This document shows positions 46,488-58,669 of a DNA stretch of 64,000 nt, one piece after another. Source of the DNA: Spatholobus suberectus (taxonomy: Eukaryota > Streptophyta > Magnoliopsida > Fabales > Fabaceae). How positions within the stretch are numbered: position 1 is the stretch's first letter; each line of letters begins with the position of its first letter. The DNA lies in assembly GCA_004329165.1 (NCBI GenBank), contig CM014737.1, positions 11,218,030-11,282,029 of the forward strand. The letters are read 5' to 3'. The notes beneath the pieces were generated by a model, which saw only the letters and a program-made list of their open reading frames with translations, did no database searches and was not told the origin of the DNA. The translations under genes were made by a program, and so were the position numbers.

Positions 46488-48360
46488 AACTGTACATCAT
46501 GGTTGAGTATACATAATAGTCAAAGAAAAAACAAAAGTACATCAAAAGACATATACTACCTAACCCAATATATATATAAAAAGATCCTATACAGAGCAGT
46601 ATTTATCTACCCTATCCCTTAAGAAAATATTATAAACCAGGTTTTCAAATCTGGAAGAGTATCCTCTGACTCGTCCTCAGCAACATCAGGCATTGTCGTC
46701 ATCTTCAATAATCCGGATTGAACATGCATAACAAAAATAATGGAGTGAGGTGATTTGTTCTAAATCACTTTCACATGTATGGTAGGAATTTAAATACAAT
46801 TAATGAAGGGAACCTAGGATTTATTCTAAGTTATACTACATTACCCTTGACTTGGTATGGATCCATACTTCCCATCAGTGAGTAATAGTTCTCAACAGAA
46901 CCTGGGAAGTGACTGGGAGTACATATACCTCATCAACATCATCACATGGTATAGTCCTCATCATCAATAAGGAACAAATGTCAGTTAGGACGTCCATTTA
47001 TAGAGGTATACTCTCAAACCAATCCCGGAATGCTGAGTAGTTGTCGAGGTTATCGAGCTTGGTCAGGTGAATATCCCAGCTCACGGGCGCTACCCTGGCT
47101 ATTAGGACTTTCACCACTCGATGCCTACCCCGAGACCTCCCCAAATGGGTCTCTGCCTTTCATTCCTCAGCGTACCAAACTGTAGCTTCCTTAACAGGGT
47201 GTCATGCCACCGCATGTCCCTTGCTTTACATTACTCACTGATCTATTAATTTCTAAAGGTTTACTTTGGTCTTAAAAATTTGAGCACCAGTACAATTTCT
47301 ACTAATATCTCTGCCTTATATTACAGAGATTTGATCCATACATATCATTCACATAATTCATAATTCAAATTAAAGCACATAAGCAATAATTCAATAAAAA
47401 TAAAGATATACAAATTAAAATAAAGACTGATAATTAAGAAATAAATCATAGAATGGTCAAAAATTTCATAAAAATAATTTTTAAGCTTAGAAAAATAATT
47501 AGAATTTTATCATGAATTTTTAGAAAATTTTTGAAAATTTTTGAAATTTAGTATTTCTAAGAAAATGTGTCTACAGGCATTTATAGAGCACAATTAGAAG
47601 TACTAAATAAGCTTTAAAATTTATGAAATTTTTACAGATGGTCTATTAGTGTGTCTAGACCTTACTTGAACGATAAAAACTTAAACTGAAATTTCTACAG
47701 TAGTTTTCTAAAAATAAATTCATAAATAGCTCATAAAATAATTTCCATATTTAGTTTCATATTATGAGATTTATGGTTTATTTCTTCTACTATTTTTGCT
47801 AAACTAATTGAGTATTACTAAAATTTGATAATATAATAATTTAATTATCTATTATAATAGCTAAAAATATTTTTTTAAATTTGGGCAGTATAACAGCTTA
47901 GTAATTCTACTATATTTGTTTGAATTTGAGCAGTATAACAACTTAATAATTATACTATAGTTGTCTAAATTTGAGCAGCATAACTACTTAATAAATATAT
48001 TTTAATTATCTAAAATTGAGCAGCATAACAACTTAGTAAAACCTTGAATTTAATACTAAACATTGTAATATTTATAAAACTTAATAAACTTAAACATCGA
48101 AAGGTTTAGGGGAAAACCTTTCCTACCAACATGCAAAGTAATTGAAAATTAAAACCAACCCCACTCCCCCCATTACCTCAAAGAGTTGGTGAAGTTGTTG
48201 GTGCAGGACTCCTAGGGAGATGATTTTTATTAATTATTGGAAAATTAGTAGAATTTTAGCATAAAAACAAAGTAAAAGAAATTTTTTCTAAAGGGAGAGA
48301 ATTTCTCTATGGAGACTCATGGAAGAGAAGACGGATGAGAAATTCAATTCAAGGTCATGC

Positions 48361-48370
48361 CTATTTATAG
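48361..48370 (-). promoter_or_regulatory. TATA box of the nested LTR
   Basis: CTATAAATAG on the minus strand, positioned like the boxes at 1299-1307 and 6361-6370 in related LTRs. Confidence 0.5.
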
Positions 48371-49767
48371 GAAAAAAAGAGGCTTAGGTGTCCATATTGA
48401 TTACATCATATATTATGTAATAATTCAAATTTTATTTTTCTTTTTAGCTTAATTAGGGACAAATATTACATATAGGTGGTGAATCACCTCCCCTCTAGAG
48501 CTGCAACGTGGGATAGCAACTATCCCAAAGATTTACAATATAATTTTTGACTGTTAATTAATTAGCCGGTATCGATAAAATCGCCTAAATTTAAAAAAAA
48601 AACTTTTAATATCAAAATAATTAATTTAAATATAAATATGAGCAAATTTAATATTTTTCATCAAAAATAAATTTTAATTTTTTATTTTATTTTTTCGAAT
48701 TATAAATTTATATATTTTAAGCTTAGAAAATTCATATTAAATTTATTTTAATTCAATAAATGCTCAAATTTTTATGAAAATTCTAAAATTACATATTTTA
48801 CCTAGAAATGTACTAAAAATATTATTTTCACCATTTTTGGATGTCAAACCAATACTGAGTTGGTTATTTGACAACTAGGAGTATCTTGGTCATTTTGTAT
48901 AGGAATTTCAGAAAATTCCCATAAAATTTCCAAATTTATATTTTAATACATATGACATGATTTTAAACTCAAATTGACATTTTAATATCAATTGAATTTT
49001 TTTCTCATGTCAGCCCTTAATATTGACAAATAAGGACAAAATCGTCATTTTCTAATTTCTCTGGACTTTGGTTCAAAAAAATTATTAAAAATCACGATTA
49101 GATAGTTTTTGATATTCTGAGTTTAACTGTGGGAATCAGAATTTTTAGATTCTTTCCCGATTTTTCAGAATTAAATATAAAATAAATAAATAAATAAAAC
49201 AATTAATTAAGTAAAAGTGAGGGTGTTACAGTATAAATACATACCTACATACATTTTTGGCAGGAAAACCCATTATCTAATATGGCATGTAGTTGTGCTA
49301 TCGTGGATGATGCGACTTAGTCTTCAGTGATTTCGAGCAATGGCTGACTCTTTGGTCGTGCTCGGCGATCATTCAATGTCAGTCAAGGTGACACCAAGCA
49401 AGGGCCGGTGCTTTGGTCGTGCTCAGAGATCATTGTATGCCAATCGACCTGGTGGTTAGTTTGGTGCTCAAGATTGCTTCAAAACAATTGCCGCCAAGTT
49501 GATATCTTACTGAGACATGATGTCGGCTTTAATGTCTTATTAGGTGAGCTAGTCTTTTATCGTTTGCCCCCAACTATTTTACTCGGCACGTGTCATTTCC
49601 TTGTGGTGTGCCTTTTGAATTTCCATAGCCATTGCACGTTTATCACGCCCTTTCATATCTTATCATGGGGCTCGAAGAGTATGACCCCTCATGTTTAAGA
49701 TCCCCAAGGTCTTTTTGATATCAGTGGGTAATGATGGGGTAATAAATGCTGATGTCTCAGTCTAGTT

Positions 49768-49774
49768 TATAAAA
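49768..49774 (+). promoter_or_regulatory. TATA-like box for the antisense additional ORF
   Basis: TATAAAA on the plus strand, about 175 bp before the ATG at 49948, followed by a pyrimidine-rich leader (about 49790-49945) as in plant 5' UTRs. It points opposite to the retrotransposon's own genes. Confidence 0.4.
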
Positions 49775-49947
49775 AGCTTGTGTGAAAGTAAATTTTACTC
49801 CTTATTCTCTTCACTTATTTTTCACCGTAGTTGCCTCTGATAAATTAGAAAAGTCCCTCTTTATCTTCATATCTTCACCACACTAGGTACCTTTTTCTAC
49901 CCTTTTTTCCTTCTAGCCATAGTTTTATTTTCCTTTTATTTGCTGCA

Positions 49948-51800
49948 ATGGATCATAAGGTCGAGATGAAATGTGCCCTCAATGGAACTCCTATGTGGTG
50001 TTCCGATGGAACTCTGTCTAAGTTAGGTGTCATAGTAGTAAGTGATAGCCCTTTGCCGCCACACGAAAAACTTTGTCACCATAGAAGAGTTACTTCCACC
50101 CTTAGGGTGACTCCGACTACTATGCAAGAAATGACTCCGAGCGTGGTGGTTATTGCTTCTACGCAAGTGGCAACTCTGAGTGCGATGACGACTACTTTTA
50201 CACAAAGGGAAGTCCTGCAACGCAAGCAAGTTCGTCTAGGGTAATTGCCCTGTATATTACACCCCAAGCTCTTTCTCGAGCTTCTAAGTCATCCAGGTGT
50301 GGTAGGAAAATGACAGCGAGGATGGCATGGTGATTGCGTTTGATAGACAGTTTACCTCCTCCCTTCGAGGAAAGGTCTTCCAAACACCTTCGAGCGCGAG
50401 CCCCCACTGCTATGGATTCGACTTCTTCTCTTCATGACTGGTCGAGCGCTCATAGAATTGACGGTTCTGGTGTCTTAAGAGCAAGGTCAGGTCCTCATGT
50501 GGTTGAGGAAGCGTTAGTCGTTCCCTTGAAGCGGAGGCGATATTTATCTGTTGGTGGCACTTACTACAACTCTTTAGAAGAAGAAACCAAGTCAAAGGGT
50601 TTAGTTACCTGCAAAGAGGACTCCGAGGATAGGGTTATCCCAAATGAGTTGATTTAGACTATCCAAGCTCAGTTGAAAGCAACCGAAATGCCTTAGGATT
50701 ATGACACTGCTTTGGAGGCCGCACGAATTGGTCATGAATATCCTAATTATACTGACGAAGTAAATCCAGAGAAGGTGGCTAGAAGGATCGGAGTCAAGAT
50801 TGACCAACTTTATAGATACCTCAAAGGTTGAAAGAGATCGGAGCTCCGGATAGTTAGGAACTTGTTGTAGAAGTCATCAAGGCCGATGAGCGATAATAAG
50901 GTAAGGCTCTCTTGATTATTGACAAGTGTGTTGTTTTAGAAAGGAAAATGGGAAAAGTTATGCGCAATATTAAGAAGGACCCCAGGAATGTCATCATTCC
51001 TGTTAACCTTAACGCCATAAATTGGGTAGACGTTAAGATTCGAGGAACGAGGTCTTAATTGGACCAAGTTGTTGTGGATTATTTCTGTCATCGGGTGCCC
51101 CTTATTAGATTAGGAAATGTCTTTGACTCGCAGCCAAGCGCTCTTGGAGATGACCGAAGTATTTGTTTGCAACAACCATTTGAGAGGGATCCAGGGACAA
51201 CATTTCAGGACTTTATTCCCTTAGGAGTGAGGTTGCCTTTCTTGAACTTCGAAGTCGATGTGCTAGACCACCTTGACATGTGCCCCTCATAACTTCATCC
51301 AAATGGTTGGGCCTTTGCGATGGCATTTCAAAAGTTATGTTCTTATGTGGACGTGCAAGATACTGTTAACCTTTTTTGCCACCTATTCCAACCTTCATGC
51401 ATAAAGGGTAAAGATGGTTGGTCGGCATTATCTCTTAAGGCTTCTCGTCATGGAAAACTACTGAAGCTTACGCTACCTCTTATAAAGATTATAAGGATAA
51501 ATACTTTTTTGTCTGTCTAACCAGTGCTTCTCGATCCTTTATTTATAATTACCGAAAGGGGACTGATGGATCTTTAATGAAGTCTCAAAAATTTCCTTTT
51601 TATTAGACTTTTCACCACTAAGCCAAGGGTGAGGAAAGATTTTCTCCTTCAGATTATATAGTTTTCGAGGAGGATTTGACTGAGGACGAGCACTCGGATA
51701 AGGCACTATTGGGTCTAGTCAATCCAGGGGTGCTCATCCCAAGCTCTCTTGTTATAAGATCAATTTATTTGGCTGACTTAGGGCCTTATGTAGGTGTGTA
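49948..51800 (+). pseudogene. Antisense additional ORF of the Ty3/gypsy element, decayed
   Basis: Plus-strand reading frames begin at ATG 49948 (MDHKVEMKCALNGTP, 98 codons). They continue in pieces at 50334-50657, 51059-51292 (ending VRLPFLNFEVDVLDHL), 51320-51520 and up to about 51800. The stretch LPFLNFEVDVLDHL, LHPNGWAFAMAFQKL, then a 'FYKDYKDKYFF'-like run and 'GLV' resembles the N-terminal 'putative gypsy-type transposon' domain (Transposase_28 type as I recall). Several stops and shifts separate the pieces. It lies between integrase and the 3' LTR on the opposite strand to gag-pol. Such antisense extra ORFs are known in Tat-type elements; their function is not established. Confidence 0.6.
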
Positions 51801-52149
51801 GTTTTTGCTACTTTTTGATCATCTTCGGCTAGGACCTTGTTACATAATTATACTACACGGTTATAACCTTGGCTCATAATGAGATTCTACAGGGTTGTAA
51901 CCTCTGCTTCAAATCTTTTGTGGTCAGGCTAAAGCCTTGACTTTTTGTTTTTACCCTGCCTTGATCATTGCTAACTGATCACTTGGTAAATCTTTCAATA
52001 TATTGGTAGTTATCTTCTTGGTGTTGGACCAAGTTGGTGACCAATGAAAGTATACTAACAACTGCGAAATTAACAGGGAAAGGCTCTTTATTAATAATTA
52101 GAAACACTTGATACATAATAATGGAAAGAAAGGGCGTGAGCCATAATTG

Positions 52150-53330
52150 ACAATTTTGACTATAGTATCTGTAAGTTTGCATTATTTCACATCCATGGGA
52201 TTAGTGCCCCGAGTAGGGTTTCCAACTAGTAAGCTCCTGAGCCTGTTTTCATGACAAATCTAAACGAACCTTCCCAATTCTTAATGAGCTTTCCCTAAAT
52301 GGATTTCTTTCCTCCCACATCGGCTCTTTGAAGGACCAAATCACCTGTCTTTAAACCACGGGGAATCACTTTTTGATTGAAACAAGTGGTAATGCATCAT
52401 TTGAAAGCGACATCCTTAATTTCTGCTACTTCTCTTCCTTCCTCAGCCAAGTCGAGCTCCTTACACAGTGACATGTCGTTCATCCTTTGATCATAGCCGG
52501 CCACTCATCTTGACGGTTCTCCAGTCTCTATCAGAATGATGGCCTCTACACTAAAGGTGAGGCAGAAAGGGGACTCACCAGTCAAGGAATGCAGCGTAGT
52601 GCGATAAGCCCATAAGACATACAGAAGTTGCTCGATCTAATTTCCCTTAGCTGTGTCAAGTCAGCATTTCAACCATCAAAGGAATACTTGGTTGGCCATT
52701 TTAGCCTGGCCGTTAGTCTGGGGATGCTCGACTAATGAGAAGTGTTGCTTAATTTATAAGCCCTGCCAAAACTCTTAGAAGTGCTGATCAATAAACTGCA
52801 TGCCATTATTCGTGACAACGACGTTTGGTATGGTGAATCAACACACAATTTGCCTGTGTACAAACTTCATCACATTCTTCGCTATAATTTTTGCCAATGG
52901 CTCAACTTCAATCCATTTGGTAAAATAGTCTATCCCGACGACAAGGTATTTGACTTGACCAAGCGCAAAACAAAGGGCCCCAAAATATCAAGCCCCTATC
53001 ACACAAACAACTAAGGTGCTAATATTGAACTGAGCAGCTCGGCTGGAGAGTTATGATGATTGGCATATCTTTGACACCTATCGCATTTCTTCACCTGTCG
53101 CACAACGTTGGCTTCTATTGTTGGCCAGTAATATATGTCGCGAAGGGCCTTTTTTGCAAGAGCCCTACCCCAAAGATGCTGACTGCAACTTCCCTTCTTG
53201 AATCTTGGCCAGTACGTAGTCTGCTTCTGCCTGCCTTAAGCACTTGAGTAAGGGGTGAAAAAATCCTCTTCAATACAACACATATCCAACCATGCAAAAA
53301 TGACCTGAAGACTTTTCTAAGCACCTAGCC
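52150..53330 (-). pseudogene. Integrase of the Ty3/gypsy element, broken
   Basis: Minus-strand fragments show the zinc-finger cysteines (KKCDRCQRYANHH), a 'GPF' core start, 'ILPNGLKLSHW', 'NVVVTNNGMQF' (the usual DNG reads NNG) and 'SLVEHPQTNGQAKMANQ', in correct integrase order. Many stops and shifts interrupt them. The plus frames at 52781-53247 are antisense shadows. The normal DDE aspartate in the DNG motif is replaced, so it could not be active. Confidence 0.75.
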
Positions 53331-53392
53331 CCTTTTTGTCGTCCATGATGGAGTGTGTCTACTACCATCACAAAGCTAGGCTTCGAAAGTGT

Positions 53393-54200
53393 TTATTGGA
53401 TGACCGACCTATTGCTCCTTAATGATTTCCTACTTGCTAATTTTGACAAAATGTCCGCCCAAGTGTTTTGTTCCTGGGGAATGTGTTGAAATTCGATCGT
53501 ATTGAATCTTTCGGCCATGGACTTCACCCTATCCAAGTATTTCTTAAGAAGAGGTTCCTTCATTTGGTATGACCCATTGATATAGGAGACGACCAACTGT
53601 GAATCGCTTCATACTTAGATCCCTCTTGCTCCCAGATCAGCCGCGAGTGTTAGCTCGACTATACAAGCTTTATACTCGACCTGGTTATTGGATGTTGGAA
53701 ACCCAAAGGTTAGAGCCTCTTCCACAATAACCCCTTCAGGAGACTCCAAAAGTATCCTTGCTCCACAGCCTTTTTCATTTGAGGAACCATCCACAAAGAA
53801 AGTTCATAGAAGGTTTTGAGTGGCCTTCAGAGTTAGCTCAACTATAAAATTTGCTAAGGCCTGTGCCTTCAGAGCCTGTCGAGATTCGTATATAAGCCTG
53901 TGCTCGAACAGCTCAATTACCTAAGCCACCATTCTTCCTACTAGGTTCAAGCAATGGAGGATTTGCTGAATAGGTTGGTTGGTTTTGACAACTACTTCGT
54001 GAGACTAAAAATAAGGTCGGAGGCATTTCGTTGTGATGATTAGTGCAAAGGCAACCTTATCCACTTTCGGATATTTGATCTTGGCACCCTACAACACTGT
54101 GCTCACAAAATAGATCGACCTTGACCATCTTTTACCTCTCGTACCAGAGTCGTACTTACCGCCTCGGCTACTTACTGCCAAGTATAGGTATAGCCCTTCT
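53393..54200 (-). pseudogene. RNase H region of the Ty3/gypsy element
   Basis: The open piece at 53393-53596 (67 codons) reads VVSYINGSYQMKEPLLKKYL to FQHIPQEQNTWADILSKLAS, the C-terminal RNase H signature (HIPREQNxxADxLSKLAS) of Ty3/gypsy pol. Upstream to about 54200 only stop-filled remnants remain. It sits between reverse transcriptase and integrase as expected. Confidence 0.75.
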
Positions 54201-55090
54201 CTAGGCTCTAGTTTGGTCAGCTTAGGGGGGAAGAAAGTATAACCTTCATACGCTGAAAAGCCATTTTGTAGTCCTCATCCCAAACGAATAACTTCTCTTT
54301 CTTGAGCAGCCTAAAGAATAACAACAATAACTATGCTGATTTGGCAATGAAACGTATCAAAGCTATTAGCTGAGCATTCAACTACTAGATTCCTTTAACA
54401 TTAATTGGGCAATTTATCTCCAAAATTGCTTGGCATGTATCAGGGTTCACCTTTATACCTCACTCGGTCAACATGTACCCCAATAATTTTCCGGCCTTAA
54501 CGTTGAAGGTACATTTAGATGGGTTTAATCGCATGTTGTATTTCATAAGCTGCTCAAATTCCTCCTTTAACTCTTGAGCATGCCCTTCTAGCATCGTGCT
54601 TTTGACGATCATGTCGCCAACGTAAGCTTTAAGGTTCTTGCCTATATGATGCTTAAAGATCTTATTCATCATTTGTTGGTAAGTTGCACCTACATTCTTG
54701 AGGACAAATGACATGACCTTGTAACAATAATTTGCCTTTTCCTTCATGAACACAATTTTTTCCTGATTGTCGGGATGCATGGGTATTTGCTTGTACCTTA
54801 GAATTTGCATCCATGGAAGAGAGTAGTTGAAATCACGATGAGTTGTCTACCACCCGTCCAATATTTAGAAAAGGATATGAATCTTTAGGGGAGGTCTGTG
54901 TAATCAACACACATCCTCTATTTCTTTGACTATTTCTTTACCCGCACAACATTGGCCAACTAAGTCGTATACTTGACTTTCTTAATGAATCCAGCTTTGA
55001 GAAGCTCCTACATTTGCTTCTCAATTTCTTTGAGCCGGTCGAGGTCCATCTTTCTCCTTCTCTAGCTAATTGGTTTGGCAGTGGGATCTA
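54200..55090 (-). pseudogene. Reverse transcriptase of the Ty3/gypsy element, catalytic Asp lost
   Basis: The best part, 54460-54810, reads from MQILRYKQIPMHPDNQEKI to NPSKCTFNVKAGKLLGYML, with GATYQQMMNKIF and the palm motif YVGDMIVKS, where the family has YVDDM. That is a lost catalytic aspartate. Upstream to about 55090 shifted fragments (for example ELLKAGFIKKV, SYPFLNIGR) give the fingers region. Several stops and at least two frameshifts. Confidence 0.85.
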
Positions 55091-55407
55091 AGGCTAATCA
55101 ATGGTAGAAGAGATTTGGATCGATGCTAGGCATATCTACAGTTGTCCATGCAAATAGTACAGCGTTTTCACTCAAGAGATAAGCTATATCTTTCCTCCCA
55201 TCTTTAAAGAGATTTGTGCCGATACTCACCACTTGAGAAGGGTTAGGACCAATTTGTAAGGGAAACAACTCCCCTTCTAGTTGAGGTATTCTCTCCAGCT
55301 CTCAAGGGTCATCCATCCTACAATCCATTGTTCATTGTTGGCATTTCTCAAGTTGGGGTGGGAATAGTGGAGATCTTTAGGGACCCCTGGTAACATTCCC
55401 TAGCTTT

Positions 55408-55920
55408 CTATTGATCCCCTTGCATTGTTATGACCTCAAGGTCGTCACTTAGGAATTTAATCACCAAATACGGGATCGAGATGACTGCTTTTAAGGCACT
55501 TAATGATGGTTGTCCCAAAATGGCATTGTAAGTTGACCTACATTTCACAACCAAAAAGCTCATAGGCATTGACTTCACTAAAGGAGAATCACCAAAGGTT
55601 ACTAATAATTTTACATTCTCGATGGGCATGATATAATGCGCAAAAAAGCCTATCAAATCCTCGTCATAGGGCAAAACATCTACGTGAGGCACTTTTAGCT
55701 TCTCAAAAAGTTCATAAAACATTATATCCGCTAAGCTTCCACTGCCCACTAGTAACTTGTGAACTTCCTTGTTTGTTATAAATGTAGATACTAAGAGTTG
55801 GTCGTCGTGCCCCGGAAGTATTCCCCTAAGGTCGGAGTCGTCGAAAGCGAGTGGAGGGGCCTTTCTTTGTGGGACTTTTGGGAACTTCCCAGAAAAAGAA
55901 GATGCTATGACTTCCTTCAC
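55408..55920 (-). pseudogene. Aspartic protease region of the Ty3/gypsy element
   Basis: A 170-codon open frame: LPGHDDQLLVSTFITNKEVHK, then KLLVGSGSLADIMFYELFEKL, where the protease active site normally reads D(T/S)G; the Asp is Gly here. It is followed by the NAILGQPSLSALKAVISIPY block, a familiar gag-pol linker of plant elements. The upstream piece is joined to gag by broken DNA. Confidence 0.8.
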
Positions 55921-55999
55921 ATGCCTTTTCTAAGCATTGCTAGATGTACTGCCCCCAACAAATCCACCTAAGATGACGTATATAACCTTATGCTTCGTC

Positions 56000-57010
56000 A
56001 AAGGGATGTTTTAAAAGATTGTCGAGGGGAGCTTCAACATCCTGACTGGACCTGGGCTATTTCGATCCACAGCATGAAGGAGATCATTGTGATCAAGCGG
56101 ATTGCTCGCTTTGACCCCTCTTCGGACTTCTAGACTGGTCCCTATGAGAACAATAAGTGCAACTATGATTTCTATCGTCTTGTCATCTGTCATTTCCTTG
56201 AACAAACTGTTTCAACTTTCCCCGCCTTACGAGGGCTTCTATAGCGTCCTTTAACTAAACGCAGTCATCAATGTCGTGACCCGCTGATCGATGGAAGCGG
56301 CAGTACTTGGATTTGTCAATTCGGGCTCTTTGCCTCAAAGGTTTGGGTTGCTCAATACCTTCCTCTTTAAATTTCACGTTGAGTACTTCATTCAAGATTC
56401 GACTACATGAGGTGTTTAAAGGCATGTATTCGTCAAATTGAGAAGATAATCTGACTCTCTGATCAGGGCATGATTGCTTTTCTACTTTCCCCTCATGCTT
56501 CAATCCATGATCTACGGATTTTAATCAGCTAACCTCGAGGGTGTTCTCATAGTTGGGGTGGTTTTGGAGAGTGAAGTGTGGAATAAAGACCTTTCCCCAC
56601 CCCATACTTCGTGAGCATAAAGACCACTCTAGGTAACAAATTCCCAGCCATCCTTGCTTCATGATTGAAGCAAGCAATGTAGTCTTTGAGTGGTTCCTTG
56701 GGGCCTTGGCGAATCCTTTTGAGATCGGCTTTGGTCTTTGGCCTTACCCTACTAGTGGTAAAGGCTAAGCAAAACTTTTCTCATAAGTCAGCCTAGGAGT
56801 AGACTAAGTGCACGGGAAGCGATTAGAACCATTTCATCATTGACTGCTTCATCGACAAAGGGAATGCTCGACACATAAGCGGCCTGGTGGTTCCTTTATA
56901 GGATAGGGCCGACTCAAAAGCGGTGATGCAGTTGTTTGGATCCTCGATGCCATCATACATTTCCAAGGCCGAAAGTTGTTGGAGTTGTTTTGGCACCTGA
57001 AAACTCATTA
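56000..57010 (-). pseudogene. gag region of the Ty3/gypsy element
   Basis: Pieces at 56823-57008 (from MSFQVPKQLQQLSALEMYDG through DDPNNCITAFESAL-like text), then a retrotransposon-gag helix (KADLKRIRQGPKEPLKDYIA) in another frame, and 56255-56503 with a zinc-knuckle-like 'KYCRFHRSAGHDIDDC'. Several shifts and stops separate them. The order and motifs are those of plant Ty3/gypsy gag. Confidence 0.8.
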
Positions 57011-57615
57011 TCTAATCAAAAAAGGTAAAGGAAAAGGAATTACCTCGTCATTGAATTACTTAATGACAGTTTCCCCGTGGCATGGAACAAATTGTAGGAA
57101 GTGTTAAGGTCATGAGTTCCTTGCCATAATTGGCAACAGAGGTAAAGAACTATGATAGTGGTATTGACCTGGTTGTGATACTGAAGCTTCGGAACGGCTA
57201 AGCTGGCTGTGGGAGGGATTCAAGATGGAGCGCATTTTCTCATGCTCTGTGCGAAGCTAATCGATGAGTTGTCGTTGTTCCTCCAAAGCGAGCTATTGCT
57301 CTTGGATCAACGCTGCAACATCATCAACTAACACCAAAGTCTGGGTTACACCAGGAATAGGTTCGGCAACAAGGTTGACTGCAGCAGCGACTAATGGTCT
57401 AGCCATGGGGGCAAGTATCGATACAGGGACAGGAATTGATATGAGGATTTGAAGCTTCGGATTCGTAGGTGTAATAGACATTTCTTCATCGTCGTGGTGA
57501 TCGTGGTGTTGGATTGATAGGAGAATCATCATACTATGGGGAGGGATGGTAAGTGCTTTGCAGTTGCGCATGCTCACCATATCACAAGGATAAGTGAAGG
57601 GGAAGAGAAAAAATT

Positions 57616-57634
57616 TCCCACATACGACACCAAT
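57616..57634 (-). promoter_or_regulatory. Primer-binding site of the Ty3/gypsy element
   Basis: Minus strand reads TGGTGTCGTATGTGGGAAA one base after the 5' LTR end (57636). It resembles the common Tat-type PBS starting TGGCGCCGTCTGTGGGAA with three differences; a tRNA primer was not identified. Confidence 0.6.
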
Positions 57635-57635
57635 G

Positions 57636-57806
57636 TTCGAGTAGGGAACTGCGTGGTGGCTTCGATACGGTGAATACGATCTCCGATAGGTTGAGCGCAG
57701 CGAAAGCAAAAGGTGGCGGCCACCTACAAACACTCCAACACTAAAGTTAGTGAGGAACTGAAGGAGTGTAAGTGAAAAGAATGGGTTTTTCTTTACTTGG
57801 GGCACA

Positions 57807-57837
<31 letters not shown>

Positions 57838-58070
57838 TTTTTGGCAGGAAAACCCGTTATCTGCCGTGGCATGCAGTTATGCTATCGTGGACAATGTGAC
57901 TTAGTTTTCAGTGATTCCGAGCAATGGTTGACGCTTTGGTCGCGCTTGGTGGTCATTTAGTGTCGGTTAAGGTGACACCAAGCAAGGGCCTATGCTTTGG
58001 TTGTGTTCGACGATCATTTTATGCCGATTGGCCTAGTGGTTAGTTTGGTGCTTAGGATTGCTCCAAAACA
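57636..58070 (-). repeat. 5' LTR of the Ty3/gypsy element
   Basis: 435 bp, with 4-bp inverted ends (TGTT/AACA). On the minus strand it starts TGTTTTGGAGCAATCC and ends GAACA. It contains an AT/AC microsatellite at 57807-57837. Similar to the outer parts of 46103-49486. GAAGC follows, the second half of the target duplication. Confidence 0.85.
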
Positions 58071-58075
58071 GAAGC

Positions 58076-58669
58076 ATTATAAGGGACAAAAAATAAAATT
58101 CAAAATTACGTCAAAATATTTATTATGCTTTGATTCCGAAAACCTAAGACCATTAAGGTTCTAATTGAATGAATATTTAGTATAGTTAATATTTGTAGAA
58201 TTAATGATTAATCAAAAAAGAATTCAGCAACTCTTGGTATAATGAATTTAAGCTTTATAGTGAAAATAAAGACCTTAGCAAGAGCAACTAAACAAATGGG
58301 GAAAATATGAGTTTTTTAAGTCATTCATTATGTGTGTTAACTTATTAGAATTTGACAACAATATTATACTCTAGAGTTAACTCATAACTATAGAGATGGA
58401 AGGAAATATTACATTATTATTTCAGTGGTTCTTGAATGTAAAGTATATTACTTCATGCTATCCAAATGTTAAGGAGCATTGCAAAATGTCAACCTTGATT
58501 AGTAAACTAATTTAATTAATTTGCAATCGGCTTCGTATTAAATCTAAAGGATCACACACACCAAGTATTCTTTTTTTGGTACATAAGAAAACAAAAAGGA
58601 AAGAAGGAAACACAAAAGCTAACAACGAATAAATATAACACCTATAGCATCAACTTGAAGCATGGGTAG
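58076..58669. other. AT-rich intergenic DNA
   Basis: Nothing recognised; no frame of interest. Confidence 0.5.

Larger units (their letters stand above)
46308..49230 (-). mobile_element. LTR-like insertion nested in the 3' LTR
   Basis: Ends are TGTAACACTCC at the left and GGGTGTTACA at the right, imperfect inverted termini like those of the TGTAACACCC LTR family at 1001-2129 and 5870-7025. A TATA box CTATAAATAG is on the minus strand at 48361-48370. No gag or pol is present, so it is a long solo LTR or a non-autonomous element. It entered a TG-repeat; flanks GTGTG and GTATA agree only partly. The interior 46640-47230 is less AT-rich and holds no recognised product. Confidence 0.65.
46103..49486 (-). 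repeat. 3' LTR of the Ty3/gypsy element, interrupted
   Basis: Matches 57636-58070: TGTTCGAG at the left edge, 'ggttgagcgcagcg', 'ggtggcggccacctacaaac', then after the insertion 'tttttggcaggaaaaccc' and 'aaaaca' at the right edge. Excluding 46308-49230 it is 461 bp against 435 for the other LTR. On the minus strand no polypurine tract lies directly before its start; GTTGGGGGCAAA about 80 bp away is a candidate, so the true LTR could be a little longer. Confidence 0.8.
46103..58070 (-). mobile_element. Ty3/gypsy (Tat/Athila-like) LTR retrotransposon, decayed
   Basis: Two LTRs flank an interior reading, on the minus strand, gag, protease, reverse transcriptase, RNase H and integrase, the Ty3/gypsy order. 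It carries no chromodomain; together with the extra antisense ORF this suggests the Tat/Athila group. The 5' LTR is 57636-58070 and the 3' LTR 46103-49486 with a 2.9-kb insertion. The flanks GAAGT (46098-46102) and GAAGC (58071-58075) agree at 4 of 5 bases. Stops and frameshifts occur in every gene, and catalytic residues are lost. Without the nested insertion the element is about 9.0 kb. Confidence 0.85.

Noticed and set aside
52781..53247. Plus-strand frames in the integrase region
   Set aside because: Antisense of recognisable minus-strand integrase motifs.
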